Positions 21,733-32,859 of a DNA stretch of 64,000 nt are shown here, piece after piece. A program made the translations under genes and the position numbers. The DNA is from Simmondsia chinensis (lineage: Eukaryota; Streptophyta; Magnoliopsida; Caryophyllales; Simmondsiaceae): contig JAGTTD010000015.1 in assembly GCA_018398585.1 (NCBI GenBank), forward strand, positions 8,251,001 to 8,315,000, given 5' to 3'. Numbering within the stretch: the stretch's first letter is position 1; every line of letters starts with the position of its first letter. The notes beneath the pieces were generated by a model. That model was not told where the DNA came from, searched no databases, and worked only from the letters and a program-made list of their open reading frames with translations.

Positions 21733-24700
21733 CTTATGAACCATCAAGTTTTGGGGTTTGAATCCTGCCATTGAGTGCAAAGAATTCCTTGGGACCATCT
21801 ATTGGGTCCGTGGGTTTAATTTACCCAGTTATATGTATGGAAACTTTCAAGTAGGTGGCATATGCAGCTCGAGGATTAGTCGAGGTGCTCATAGGTTGGC
21901 CCAGACACCTTGATAAAAAATGCCATATGTGGGATCCGTAAATTGCTTTTTTTCCAGCAATGTATCAAATTCATTTCTACGCTTCCGAATTTAATTATTG
22001 ATGTTATTCAATCTTTTAACTAGAGCTACTGATACAATTCATTTTTTGGAGGTAAAGAATTGCATGGTCTCTCACGGGAATAGTGGGAGAAATTCCTATC
22101 ATCTATGAATAGTTGGTCGGCTTGGCACAACATTGAGTTGCCAAGGGTAACAAGCATGATTCTCGGTTTATATCAGGCAATTAAATATTCAAATTTGCTA
22201 GTTGTAGCATCTCCTGCTTGATAAAAAGAGAGTGGTTTTTAACCAACTGAATGTGGCTTTATGAGATAATTACACTTTTATGGTAAGATATATTCCTATT
22301 AGAATAGTGGCAATTATTACTTTAAGAAGTTGTAATACTCGTATGCATCTGTTTTCGGAAAAAAAGGAATACTCATATGCTTCTTGATCGGGGATTAGGA
22401 GGTAGGGTTTTGGGTGATGGTCCCCTTATGAGCTTTGGATGTTTGCTTTTAGTTGGACTAGGCATGTTGGCCTGGTGCCTCCATAAATTATATCTATTTG
22501 CACAAATACCTCGGTCATTCCCGCTCGTTAATGCATAGCTTGGGATATGCCTCTCGTATGTGGACATATCATTTGGTTGATATATATGCCACTTGTTGAC
22601 GTCGTGGTGAGGCTATGCATAGGAAGATCAAAGTGGCATCTATGAAAGAATTTTAACTTTCTTTAGTTGCCCACTGACATTCCTATGAAGGGGAAAGAGT
22701 TGGTCTTTCTAGAGTCTTAAGGGTTCCCAGCACAACCTCGGTTGATTTATACAGACATAAAAGGGCCTCAGTTGCTAGCTTTTGTTTATGTATTTTGCTC
22801 TTCACTTTTGTGCATATCTTGCCCTTTATATACCGTGTACGTTTTTCTCTCCCAATACTACATATCTGAAATCAAAGAGACAGCTCCAAACATTGTGGGC
22901 ATTCCAAATAAAGGTAGCTAGGTGACATAACAAGTCATAAATTTCACGGATTTAAGCTGTGTACAACCCTATTGAAGGGTTGTTTTGAAATAATTTTGAA
23001 TTTGTTTACTTGGCCCTTGACATTCCTTTATCAAGTGGGATATTTAGGATTTCTCTGGATAAAAGGCGTAGGGGGGTTTCTCTAGGGGATTGGGTGCATT
23101 TTCATGCATCTTGCTTGGTTGTCTTGTCTTTCGTATCGTATGTATTCTTTCTTTCTTAATAATACCTCTCCAATTGTTGCTTTTGTTTTTTGTTTTTTTA
23201 GGTTGGGGGGGGGGGGGGGTTGGCGCATCTCCAAACAATCATGGTATGTCCAAATGTGCTATGTGGGGAGTTGACCAAGAGTATCCCACCCCACAAAAAA
23301 CAAAGACATATAGTGGAGTTGTCTTATGCTAGTACACCATTGATCACGTGTAGAGTGGGATCGATTGTGTACTATAATGTGATGAATCACTTTTGAACTG
23401 TGATCGATGGAGATAGTACGGATAAAGGATCTCATTGAAATTTGACTACATTTGCGATAGATCGTGAAAAGGATTGTGAGCCAAAAATGATAGATTGCAC
23501 TTTAATGCGATAATTGAGCCCCAAAACTTTGCGGTATTTTTTGCCAGTGCATATTGAGGCACCTTTGATATGGGCTGACGATGCCCTAATGAGACATTGA
23601 CCTTAGAATGAAAAGAGTATAAAGTATATATGAATTGGCCATATGTAATGTGTCACGACTCCAAATGGACATAACAAACAATGGGTCAATGACTTATAAG
23701 CCGACAAGAGAGCCAATGGTCATCATAGGTGAAATACTAAGAATATATATTCTTAATATGCTTTATAATACAATGGATAACGCACAATACAATCCTATGG
23801 AGTTCTAAACTCAAAACAATCGGCTAAGGCTTCCAAGAAGCGAACATGATCCTATATAATTGAATTACTAACTCATAAAACGTAAAGAAAGTCTTCAAAG
23901 GTTGTAACCACTTCAAAGAGTTAACGAATAAGTTATTTACTAGAAGAAATAAAGTTTTCCTAAAATCCCAAGCACAACTTTAACTCTCCCTCTCCTCTCC
24001 CTCAACTCTTAGTCTTACTTGAAATAGAGAACTACTAGATTTTTGGATGGTGAAAAAATGGGGTGATGAGGGGTATTTATAGTAGAGGGGTTGGGTTATT
24101 GGATGTTAAAGAAAGAAGAATGGCTGAATATTTTTTTTTTCTTTTTTTCTAGTCAAGGATGGAGGCTTGAATTTCAAGTCAAAAAACAAATTTACTTAGT
24201 CAACAAGACTTGGTCAAAGTTGGAAGAATATTTTGTCAAAAAAAGAGGACCTACTTGTAATCTATAATGGTGGCTTGTTTTGTCAAGTATGAGTGAATAA
24301 TTTGGCTAAAATTTTCAACTAGAATCTGAACAATCACTTATAATTTAGTGTAATTTGCATGGAAAATATTTATGTAAAAATTTAAATTCCTTACATAATG
24401 TGATGTTATTTTGAGTTGGGCAAAAGAATTGTATGTGGGTATGTGTCCAAAGGTCAAATTTTACTGTTTTTTGGGGTTCTTTTTATGTTTCTGTTCTAGT
24501 TTGAAGTGTCCAACTCTTGGTTTGGTTTGGATGAACTCTTCTTGGGCTCTGTTCCTACTATTTCTGTACATGAGTGAGTAGCGAAAATAATTTGAAGCGA
24601 AAGCCTCTTCCTCCACATGGGAGATATTGACTTCCTCTTCAACGAGAGATAAAGTCATTTTCCATACTCCACTCAGCCTTGTCCATGCTTGTACGCTTCT

Positions 24701-24992
24701 CGTTGGAGCGCAACTTCAAATGTGCTAAACCCTAACCCATGCAATGTTATGCAATGGATTTATTTCCAAAAATAGACAGAAAAGAATAAAAGAAGATTTT
24801 GATGGAGAAATACTTATAATTAAAAATATTTTAAGGACAACCTCTCTTTTTTTTTTTTTTTTTTTTTTTTCCTTCCCCCCTGGGGATAAGCGCTTTACTC
24901 CGACCAAAGCGCCATATACCAATATCTAATATGTGTTTTATGGTAGAATGGAGAGTGGAAGTAATTATAATTAACAACATTGACTTCAAATA
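21733..24992. other. Unassigned CLPP2 intron sequence with simple repeats
   Basis: Over 3 kb in which I see no protein-coding gene. It contains a G run (about 23204-23218) and a T run (about 24849-24870). TGTCACGACTCC near 23651 resembles the start of some gypsy LTRs, and a GGGTATTTATAGTAG box lies near 24070, so part of this may be an old LTR. No partner repeat was found. Confidence 0.4.
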
Positions 24993-24997
24993 CTATG

Positions 24998-25242
24998 TGT
25001 GGAAACTCAAAGTATTTTATTGTATTGTAAGGTAAAGCTGATGGGAATGATACAATCCCCTAAGAAATATATATAGTTGCGGTTGAGAGGCAAAAAAGGA
25101 AGAATATAAATTGCCTAAAACTAATCCCTTTGATTAAGGGATCAATATCAATTCCTATGATTTAGGGATTGGTACTGATTTTCTATTCTCTGTTCTAGGA
25201 AAGTAAATATTTACTCCTATATTAAACACGTGTTTTCCCACA
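24998..25242 (-). repeat. 3' LTR of copia C
   Basis: This LTR is at the downstream end of the minus-strand element. It starts TGTGGAAACTC and ends TTTTCCCACA on the plus strand. GATGGGGAATG, on the minus strand just inside it, is the probable polypurine tract. Confidence 0.9.
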
Positions 25243-25249
25243 TTCCCCA

Positions 25250-26650
25250 TCAAGCTGGTAAATAGGTATTTTCCATTTCCAGCTTGCATATAATTTCTTG
25301 AAATGTTGCAGTGGTTAAGCCCTTAGTTAGCACGTCCGCAAGTTGACCCTTGGTTGAGACAGAGGGTGCGCAAATCAACCCACTGTCGAGTTTGTCCTTT
25401 GTGAAGTGCCTGTCCACTTCAATGTGTTTTGTCTCGTCATGTTGCATAGGGTTGTGTGCAATGCTTATTCCTGATTTATTGTCGCAATAGAGTCTCATTG
25501 GGCCATCCCACTTGATCTTGAGGTCTTCTAAAATGATCTTCAACCATAGCAGTTCATAGATTCCGTGAGCCATTGCTCTAAACTCTGCTTCAGCACTCGA
25601 TCTTGCCACCACATTCTGTTTTTTACTTCTCCAATTCACAAGATTACGACCTAGGAAAGTGCAGTATCCCGTGGTGGACCTTCTGTCATCACTGAGCCTG
25701 CATAATTAGCATCTGTATATGCTTCTACTACCTACCCCATATTTCTCTTGAACAAGATTCCCTTCCCAAGATTGACCTTCAAGTAGTGTAGTACTCAGTA
25801 GACAGCTTGTAGGTGCACTTCTTTAGGATAGTGCATAAACTGGCTTATCACACTTAGAACATATGCTATCTCTAGCCTTGTATGTGAGAGGTAAATGAGT
25901 CTTCCAACTAATCTCTGGCACATTGCTTGTCTACAGCGGCATCTTCATTAGCTTCTCCAAGTTTATAATTAGGATCTATAGGTGCGGTTGTAGGGTTACA
26001 TGCAAGCTTCCCAATTTCCCTCAAAAGATCAGTCACATATTTCAGTTGTGAGATAAAGATGTCCTGTTGTGATTGAGCCACCTCGATTCCTAGGAAGTAC
26101 TTCAATCTTCCTAGATCTTTTATCTCAAACTCTTTGGCCAAGCATTGTTTTAGAGCTTCCCTCTCTTTCTCATCATCCCCTGTTACAATTATATCATCAA
26201 CGTATACTAGAAGAGCTGTAACTACCCTTGAATCAGAGTGCTTAATGAATAATGTGTGATCTCCTTGGCTCTGCTTGTATCCTCTTGCTAGCATCACTTT
26301 TGCAAATCTCCCAAACCAGGCCCTAGGAGACCATTTAAGACCATACAAGGCCTTTTTTAATTTACATACCTTGTTTGCTTCTAGATTGCCTCCAAATCCC
26401 GGTGGAACCTCCATGTATATCTCTTCTTCCAAATCACCATGAAGCAAAGCATTCTTTACATCAAACTGTAGATGGCAGTTGTAATTTGCAGCCAAAGACA
26501 ACAAAACTCTAACTGTATTCATCTTGCCAACTGGAGCGAAAGTTCCCTGATAATCCACTCCATATGTTTGAGTGTAGCCTTTAGCCACCAATCTAGCCTT
26601 ATACCTCTCAAAGAGTTCCATCTGCCTTATACTTTATAGTGAAAACCCAT
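25250..26650 (-). pseudogene. Copia C: reverse transcriptase and RNase H
   Basis: The reverse transcriptase frame (26621 to 25908) is well preserved: YKARLVAKGYTQTYGVDYQ, FDVKNALLHGDLEEEIYME, LKKALYGLKWSPRAW, and an intact active site LLVYVDDIIVTGDD, then KDLGRLKYFLGIEV. After a disrupted stretch (25907-25640) RNase H follows: NVVARSSAEAEFRAMA, LYCDNKSGISIAHNP, KHIEVDRHFTKDKLD, LADVLTKGL. The reverse transcriptase itself could be close to intact, but the polyprotein frame is broken on both sides. Confidence 0.88.
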
Positions 26651-27015
26651 TTGCACCCACACGGCCGTTTTCCTTTAGGTAAATTTACCAACTCCCAAGT
26701 CTAGTTTTTCTCTAAGGCATCCATTTCTGCTATCATGGCCTGTCTCCATTCTTCTTTGGATAATGCCTCGGACAATGTTGTTGGAATAGAGATAGTGTTT
26801 AAGCTCACAAGGAAATTTTTGTGGGATGGTGAGAATTTTTCAAATGACACAAAATGGGAGAGTGGATATAGTGAATGTTTAGTACATTCTTTGGTTCCTT
26901 TCCTAACGGCAATAGGTAAATCATGGCTACTGGTTTTAGATTCAGGAGATTCACACCCCTCTTGAGTAGAGTCAGAAATTGTAGTTACCTCATTACCCAG
27001 GTTAGGATCAGGGTC

Positions 27016-28620
27016 TTAGACTTGCACTGGTTCATGAACTGGAACTTTCCTTCTTGAGTACACCTGCAAGTTCCTCATAGAATCAAATCCAGTGTTATCC
27101 TTAGTCACATGTTTTGTGTATGGAACAGGAACTGGAGAACTCATTTCTGGATTATGATTAGATGAAGATATGGACTTAGTATGTGGCTTGGACTTAAGAG
27201 AAATAATGGGTTGAGAAGATGGTGAGGAGGGAGACAAATCAGCAAAAAGAAGTCCTTATCCTTTTCTTCCATGAATGAAGTCTCCCCCTGAAAATAAGGT
27301 CGAGTGAAGTATGGTTTACTTTCATTGAAGGTGACATCAGCAGAAACATAGAATCTTTGGAAGGAGGGTGATAACGTTTGTACCCTTTTTGAGTTGATGA
27401 ATAATTGCCCTTGGATCCAATTTCTCCCTATTATGATTGAACATGAATAAATGATGTACAACCAAAGATTCTGGGTGTGAGTTTGTTTGTGGTGTTGAGG
27501 TTTGGATAGAATTGTGAAAGCATGTCCATAGGAGTTTTAAATCCTAGAACCCTTGAAGGTAACCTGTTTATAATGTGTGTGGCTGTGAGAACAGCTCCCC
27601 CCCAATAGGATTTGGGCACATTTTGCTGGAAAAGGAAGGCTCGGGTTGTGGCTTGTAAATGGCCACTTTTCCTCTCTGCCACTCCATTTTGCTATGGGGT
27701 GTCAACACATGATGATTCATGGATGATCCCTTCCCTTTTGAAAATAGGGAGACAGAATTTGGTTGGAGTAATCCCTTGCATTATCAGACCTAGACCTCTT
27801 AATTTTCACACCAAATTGATTTTGAACGATGTTGACGAAGTTTGAGAACGCACTACTCGCATCAGATTTACTTTTAAATAGAAAAATCCAAGAGACCTGA
27901 GTGTAATCATCAATGAAAGAAACAAACCACCTTGCACCAGAAATATTAGAAACTCTTGATGAACCCCATATGTCACTGTGAATTAAATAAAAGGGAACAG
28001 AACTTTTTTTATTGCTAACTGGAAACAGTACATGTCTATGCTTTGCAAGTTCACAAACATCACAGTGAAAATTTTCAAGATTCAATCTTTTGAACAAAGA
28101 TGGAAACATGACTTTCAGAGTTCCAAAAGAAGGATGTCCTAAATGAAGGTGATGAAGCTAGATTTTGTCTTTATTGGAGGATTTTTCAAGCAAAAAAATA
28201 TAAAAAATAAAAATGACAAAGGTAAGTTGTTGTTGATGACATTGGAGTTGCTTGATGAAGGATTGCTTGATGTCTCAAGGTAGTACAACCCATTCTTCTC
28301 CTTAGCAAGTCCAATTATCTGCCTCGAACCCTAGCCCTGAAATACACAATAGGAGGAATAAAATATTGCAATGCAATTCATGTCTCTGGGGAGTTTTTGT
28401 ATGGACACAAGATTAGTGGACAATCTAGGAACATGGAGCACATTGTTAAGAACAAGTGAGGCATTTATTTGGACATCTCCTAAACCCGCCACTGTGGTAA
28501 GTAAACCATCTGCAACAACAATTTTCCTATTACTAGGGCACGGGGTATATGAATTAAACTTTTGTGAGGGTGGCTCTGGAGTCGATGACCCAAGTACTCA
28601 TAATAGACTTATCTGGGACA
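27016..28620 (-). pseudogene. Copia C: protease/integrase region
   Basis: Between 28170 and 27430 the frames show the pre-integrase zinc-binding pattern (HLHLGHPSFGTL..FHCDVCELAKH), the core start LIHSDIWGSSRVSN, FIDDYTQVSWIFL, and after a frameshift RAFLFQQNVPKSYWGGAVLTA and INRLPSRVLGFKTP. The protease part (about 28200-28620) is heavily decayed. The 26650-27400 segment is the linker between integrase and reverse transcriptase. Several stops are present. Confidence 0.8.
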
Positions 28621-28621
28621 T

Positions 28622-29740
28622 TTAATCCATAAGAATCAGAGAACTTACCTGAGTGTGCCAAGGAGCTGGCACCAATTGCTTTTCAAGGGTGCCTAATAGG
28701 TTTCTCAACTTCTCAATCTTGTCTCGGTTAAGCTCTCTTTGTTCTTGAGATTTCTCCTCCTGGCTTGGCTGCGTAACAATCATGTGAGCTTGTCCTTGAC
28801 TTCTCGGCTGTCCTACTTTATAACTCCATTCTTTTCTTGAAGTTGGAGGTTTTCCATGCAATTTCCAGCAACGATCCTTTGTGTGTCTCGGCTTTTTGCA
28901 GTAAGTGCACTAGAGTTTGTTACGGTCATCCTTGTTATCACGGCTTGGAGTTTTAGACACATCAACCCTCCCATTTTCACTGAGCTGTGCTAGGTTAAGG
29001 CTTTGGTTGTTTCCATCCTTAGACACCGTAGCATATCCTTCCAATGTTAGGTTTTCAAGCATCACACCTCTTCTGCTCTTACAATGGAGATAGCTTCATT
29101 CAAAGAGGGGAATTTTGGCTTTCCCAAGATCTGGATTCTAACTTGATCAAATTCAACATTAAGGCCAGCATGAAAATCATAAACTCTATCTTTTTCAATA
29201 AATTGCTTTAAAGCTGCTGCGTCTTCGCTACACTTCATTTCTATGCACTGGTAGTGATCCATTTCTTGCACAGGTTTTTCAAGAGATTGGCATACTCCGT
29301 GACTGACCTTTCCCTCTATTTCGTAGCCGAGATCTTGGTCTTTATTTCATAGATTTGAGCAGCATCCTTAACCTTAGGGTATGTTTTCTGAATTGACTCC
29401 CAAATGTCCTTGGCAGTGGGCAAGAACATACAAGTATCACTGATTTCTAGTGTCATGGAATTCCACAGCCATGACATAATCATGGAATCCTCTTCATCAC
29501 AAGCCTTGAATTTGGGATCTCCTTTCTTAGGTCCAGTATCAAGAAGATGGCTCTGTTTTCCTTTTCCTTTGAGAAAGGTTTGAACCATTTGAGACCATTT
29601 TGAGTAGTTTTTTCCATCCAATTTGTATGCAGCTTGAATATTCTGCAATTCTGTTGTGGTTTGGCCAACTGTGACATTAGATAGGGCAGTAGTGATAGTC
29701 TTTGCTGTCTCTATCATGGTGAATTTCCTCGGGATTAAGG
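28622..29740 (-). pseudogene. Copia C: gag remnant
   Basis: The gag starts near 29719 (MIETAKTITTAL). The UBN2-type gag signature is YKLDGKNYSKWSQMVQTFLKGKGK, DEEDSMIMSWLWNSM, then TAKDIWESIQ. A second piece has VEFDQVRIQILGKP. Near 28870-28915 a complete CX2CX4HX4C zinc knuckle is visible (CTYCKKPRHTKDRC). Frameshifts separate the pieces (near 29315 and 29060). Confidence 0.85.
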
Positions 29741-29842
29741 GCAGTACTAGGGCTGGAATTAAGGATGAATAAAGGGCTGAAGGAATAAACAAATCTAACA
29801 ATGAAGGTCAATGAAGAAAATTGGCTGTTAGGCCTAAGGAAT

Positions 29843-30060
29843 AAATCAGCAATGGCCCATCATGAGGGTGTCTCAATTGGTGGCGTCTCCTACCCATACG
29901 GTTATCGCCCAGGGGTCAGGAGTTCGATTCTTGCTGAGGATATACTCATAATTTATCTGCTCATGGGAACTTGTGGGCTGCTCTCATGGGCCAGGGTTGG
30001 TTGGGGCAACCGAATCCCTCGTCACCAAAAAAAAAAAAAAAAAAAAAAAAATCAGCAATG
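29843..30060 (+). mobile_element. tRNA-derived SINE in the copia C leader
   Basis: The insertion 29855-30050 begins GCCCATCATGAGGGTGTC. It has an A-box-like TCTCAATTGGTGGCG, a B-box-like GGAGTTCGATTCTTG, and ends in about 25 A. A perfect 12-bp duplication AAATCAGCAATG flanks it (29843-29854 and 30049-30060). It lies between the primer site and gag of copia C and on the opposite strand to it, so it is younger than copia C. It is plus-oriented, parallel to CLPP2. Confidence 0.8.
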
Positions 30061-30102
30061 AAGGCTGAAAGAGAGAGAATGATTCCCAAGAAAGAGGCTA
30101 AA

Positions 30103-30114
30103 GCTCTGATACCA
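30103..30114 (-). promoter_or_regulatory. Primer-binding site of copia C
   Basis: GCTCTGATACCA on the plus strand is the exact inverse of TGGTATCAGAGC, the initiator tRNA-Met primer site. It directly abuts the 5' LTR at 30115. Confidence 0.9.
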
Positions 30115-30361
30115 TGTGAAAACTCCAAAGTATTAAATTGTATTGTAAGGTAAAACTAATGAGAATGATACAATCCCCTAAGAAATATATACAATTGCGG
30201 TTGAGAGGCAAAAAAGGAAGAAATATAAATTGCCTAAAAATAATCCCTTTGATTAAGGGATCAATATCAATTCCTATGATTAAGGGATTGTTACTGATTT
30301 TCTATTCTTTATTCTAGGAAAGTAAATATTTACTCCTATATTAAACACGTGTTTTCCCACA
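30115..30361 (-). repeat. 5' LTR of copia C
   Basis: A 247-bp LTR at the upstream end of the minus-strand element. Its outer edge is 28 bp from the CLPP2 exon 2 start, leaving only the target duplication and 23 bp of original intron. Confidence 0.9.
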
Positions 30362-30389
30362 CTATGAAATAACATCATCTTCAATACAG

Positions 30390-30808
30390 GTCTTGCTATT
30401 TATGACACCATGCAGTACATCCGTTCGCCAATTAACACCATTTGTTTAGGCCAAGCGGCATCAATGGCTTCTCTTCTATTAGCATCAGGTGCCAAGGGAG
30501 AGAGGAGGTGTCTTCCGAATGCGACAATTATGGTCCACCAGCCATCGGGTGGGTATAGTGGTCAAGCCAAAGACATGACCATTCATACGAAACAAATTGT
30601 TCGAGTCTGGGATGCACTCAATGCATTGTACTCGAAGCACACAGGCCAGTCTGTTGAGGTGATTCAGAAGAATATGGACCGAGATTATTTCATGACCCCA
30701 GAAGAAGCAAAGGAGTTTGGGATAATTGACGAGGTGATTGATGAGAGGCCTATGGCGTTGGTGAGTGATGCTGTTGGGACCGAAGGCAAAGATAAAGATT
30801 CAAACTAG
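30390..30808 (+). CDS. CLPP2: CLPP2 exon 2: mitochondrial ClpP protease, catalytic part
   Basis: The exon begins with the last two bases of a glycine codon and reads [20 protein letters not shown], then [45 protein letters not shown]-type helix residues ([20 protein letters not shown]), [20 protein letters not shown] and a lysine/aspartate-rich tail (EGKDKDSN) before TAG. The catalytic Ser (in AASMAS), His (in MVHQPS) and Asp (in MDRDYFM) of ClpP are all present. The exon itself has no stop or frameshift. Together with exon 1 it gives a complete protease core of the usual length, so the only visible lesion in the gene is the presequence frame break. Confidence 0.95.
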
Positions 30809-32188
30809 GATGCAAATGTGAAGGTAATATTTGTATACTATAGTTTTTAAGCATTGTCACTTCAATTTGTCTCTGTTTGGAATACCCTGCGTTCATCTTT
30901 CAGCATCATTTTTGTAATCTTTTTGACTTCGTACAATTGTATTTATCAATTTAGCGGATAGAATACTATCTAGTATGGATTCAGATAAAGACCACTATTT
31001 AGCATAACAGATATTAAGCTAACTTGACCGATGTAATTGTGCTTTTGTTTTGTATTGTATTTATTAAAAAAATTACAGTTACATGTTAAAAAGTATTTAA
31101 AGGGGTACAAAAGTTATTCTATTCATAATATGATTTTTCATTTGACTTTTTTAAAAGATAAGGCTTAAAATCTACCTGCTTACCTGACTTAATTGGCACG
31201 ACAATTTACATGATGTCCGTGATGCCAAATACGGCAATGAAATGCAAGTTGATTTCATGCTACTGCTGTCTAGTACTTGCTAATGGCAACCTCCTGAACT
31301 TAGAATATTCCCTGTAATATTTGATCTAAACTATGACTCCTCATAAATAAGTAAATATATTTTTTGATAGAACCTAATGATGTATATGTGCCTAACTTTG
31401 AATAGTAATTTGCGTCTGTACAATCTGCAAATATCCCTCTTCTAAGTGTTCAGTGGCATGCTTTGCAGTTGAGTGATCATTTGTTTCTTTTATAAGAAAA
31501 GAAATTGTATCTGAAGAGAGAATATGCAGTGTGTTTGGACATGTATGCACTTTACTAAGGATAAGATGTCCTCAAAGATTAACAAAGATACAAACTTGAG
31601 AACTTACTCGAGAAATTCCTCCAATTCTATAAAGTCAGGAGACTTGCCCATGCAAGTGACTCTTGACATGATGGACTTTCATCTAGCTGGTGCGTGATTG
31701 ATCATTATGTAATGTTATTGTTACAATAGCCATCACAGCTCACTATTTGAGTCACTAAAATATAAGCCCCCCCCCCCCCCCCCCCCCCCCCAACACCAAA
31801 GAAATTTACCTCACCATAACTTCCAAAGTTCTCAAAAAGTCACCTCCAAAAGTCTTAAATATTTTCAGCCAACTACCTGGAGTGACGCGGCTAACTCTTT
31901 GTTAGTTATCATGTGCATTGCTTGTAGGCCGACTAAGTGGCTTTTATGATAGTTAAGGGAAAATAATGCAGGAGTTGGAGTGGGTCAAGTTTGTAACCCT
32001 TGTATGCCGGCTCTATCCCTGCCTGCCAAACCTTCAATTGCTCAAACCATCTATCACATAAGCCATAGTCCTATAGGCCTCTCAATTAATTTCGCCCCAT
32101 AATTGAGCAAAATGATAGTCAATGGGTGCAAACTTATGATCCACGTTTGACCCCTTGTAGAGCAAAAAGATAATCAGGTGGTGCAAAT
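30809..32188 (+). other. CLPP2 3' flank
   Basis: The 3' untranslated region of CLPP2 is presumably in the first few hundred bases, which are T-rich with several possible polyadenylation signals (none chosen). Beyond it there is no recognised gene. A C run of about 28 bases lies at 31768-31792. From about 32095 on, words like GAGCAAAATGATAATCA-GTGGTGCAAA recur, a degenerate tandem repeat that continues past the RTE insertions to 32840. Confidence 0.5.
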
Positions 32189-32676
32189 TTACCTTCGCGA
32201 GGAGATGGCCGTAGATAGGGCCCAATGGAGGGCTAGCATAGGGGTAATAGAGGCTCCAGTTCGAGTAGGGTAGTCGAGCTTACTAGTGCTAGGCCTCGTC
32301 ATCCTCTTGGCGCACGTAGGTGGTGTTCTTGCTTCATGAGCTGCCACTTGCCTACGTATCTTTATCCTATCTTCGTCTTTATCTTTAGCTCTATCCTTAT
32401 CTCCATCTTATCTTTGATCTCTGCTGATGTTGGTTGCTTTATGCTGTTGTTTTGCTCGCCGTGTGTTTTTCCTACTCATTTGTTACTCTCCTACTGCCAG
32501 GTCACATGCTCATTGCGGCGGACCTGCTTCTCAGGTTGGGGGTCCTCGGAAACAGCCTCTCTTCAGGGTAGCCCCCTGAAGAGGGAACGCTGCGTACATC
32601 TACCCCCCCCAGACCCTGCTTAGGCGGGAGCCCTTGGAGACACTGGGTTTGTTGTTGTTGTTGTTGTTGTTGTTGT
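32189..32676 (+). mobile_element. RTE LINE, strongly 5'-truncated
   Basis: The fragment begins in the last codons of the RTE C-terminal domain (REEMAVDRAQWRASIGV, then stop) and carries the complete 3' untranslated region. The tail includes TCAGGTTGGGGGTCCTCGG, the hairpin CCTCTCTTCAGGG/TAG/CCCCCTGAAGAGG, CGCTGCGTACATCTACCCC, GGGAGCCCTTGGAGACACTGGG and seven TTG repeats. It gives the best-preserved view of the RTE 3' end in this window. Confidence 0.8.
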
Positions 32677-32734
32677 GCCAGAGGCAAAATGACAATCACT
32701 TGATGAAAAATTACAATCAATGTTGACATCCCCC

Positions 32735-32816
32735 TCCCCCCCCCCCCCCCCCCCCTCTCTCTTTCGGATCTTGCATATGCAGGAGCCTTTGAGGCAATGG
32801 GTTGGTGGTGGTTGTT
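32735..32816 (+). mobile_element. RTE/SINE 3'-tail copy, short
   Basis: A C run and CTCTCTC stretch are followed by CATATGCAGGAGCCTTTGAGG and CAATGGGTTGGTGG, the distal part of the shared tail. TTACAATCAATG (left) and TTATAATCAATTG (right) could be a degraded target duplication. This is a short, old copy. Confidence 0.5.
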
Positions 32817-32859
32817 TTATAATCAATTGATGCAAACTTACAATAAGTTACATTAGGGT

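Larger units (their letters stand above)
24993..30366 (-). mobile_element. Copia element C, complete-length LTR retrotransposon
   Basis: Two LTRs of 245 and 247 bp (24998-25242, 30115-30361), TGTG...CACA, flank gag-pol remnants in the order gag, protease, integrase, reverse transcriptase, RNase H on the minus strand. This is the Ty1/copia order. A perfect 5-bp duplication CTATG lies at 24993-24997 and 30362-30366. The LTRs differ at roughly a dozen positions by eye, so the insertion is not very recent. It is the last element before the CLPP2 acceptor. A SINE sits in its leader. Confidence 0.93.
13442..30389 (+). other. CLPP2: CLPP2 intron, 16.9 kb, packed with transposons
   Basis: The donor is GCTG/GTACTT at 13441/13442 and the acceptor AATACAG/GTCTTG at 30389/30390. 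Joining restores an uninterrupted T-A-G-L-A-I-Y-D-T, exactly the order conserved in ClpP, so the split is a real intron boundary. The intron contains at least seven mobile insertions, both strands represented, listed separately. At 16,948 bp it is very long for a plant intron. Confidence 0.9.
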
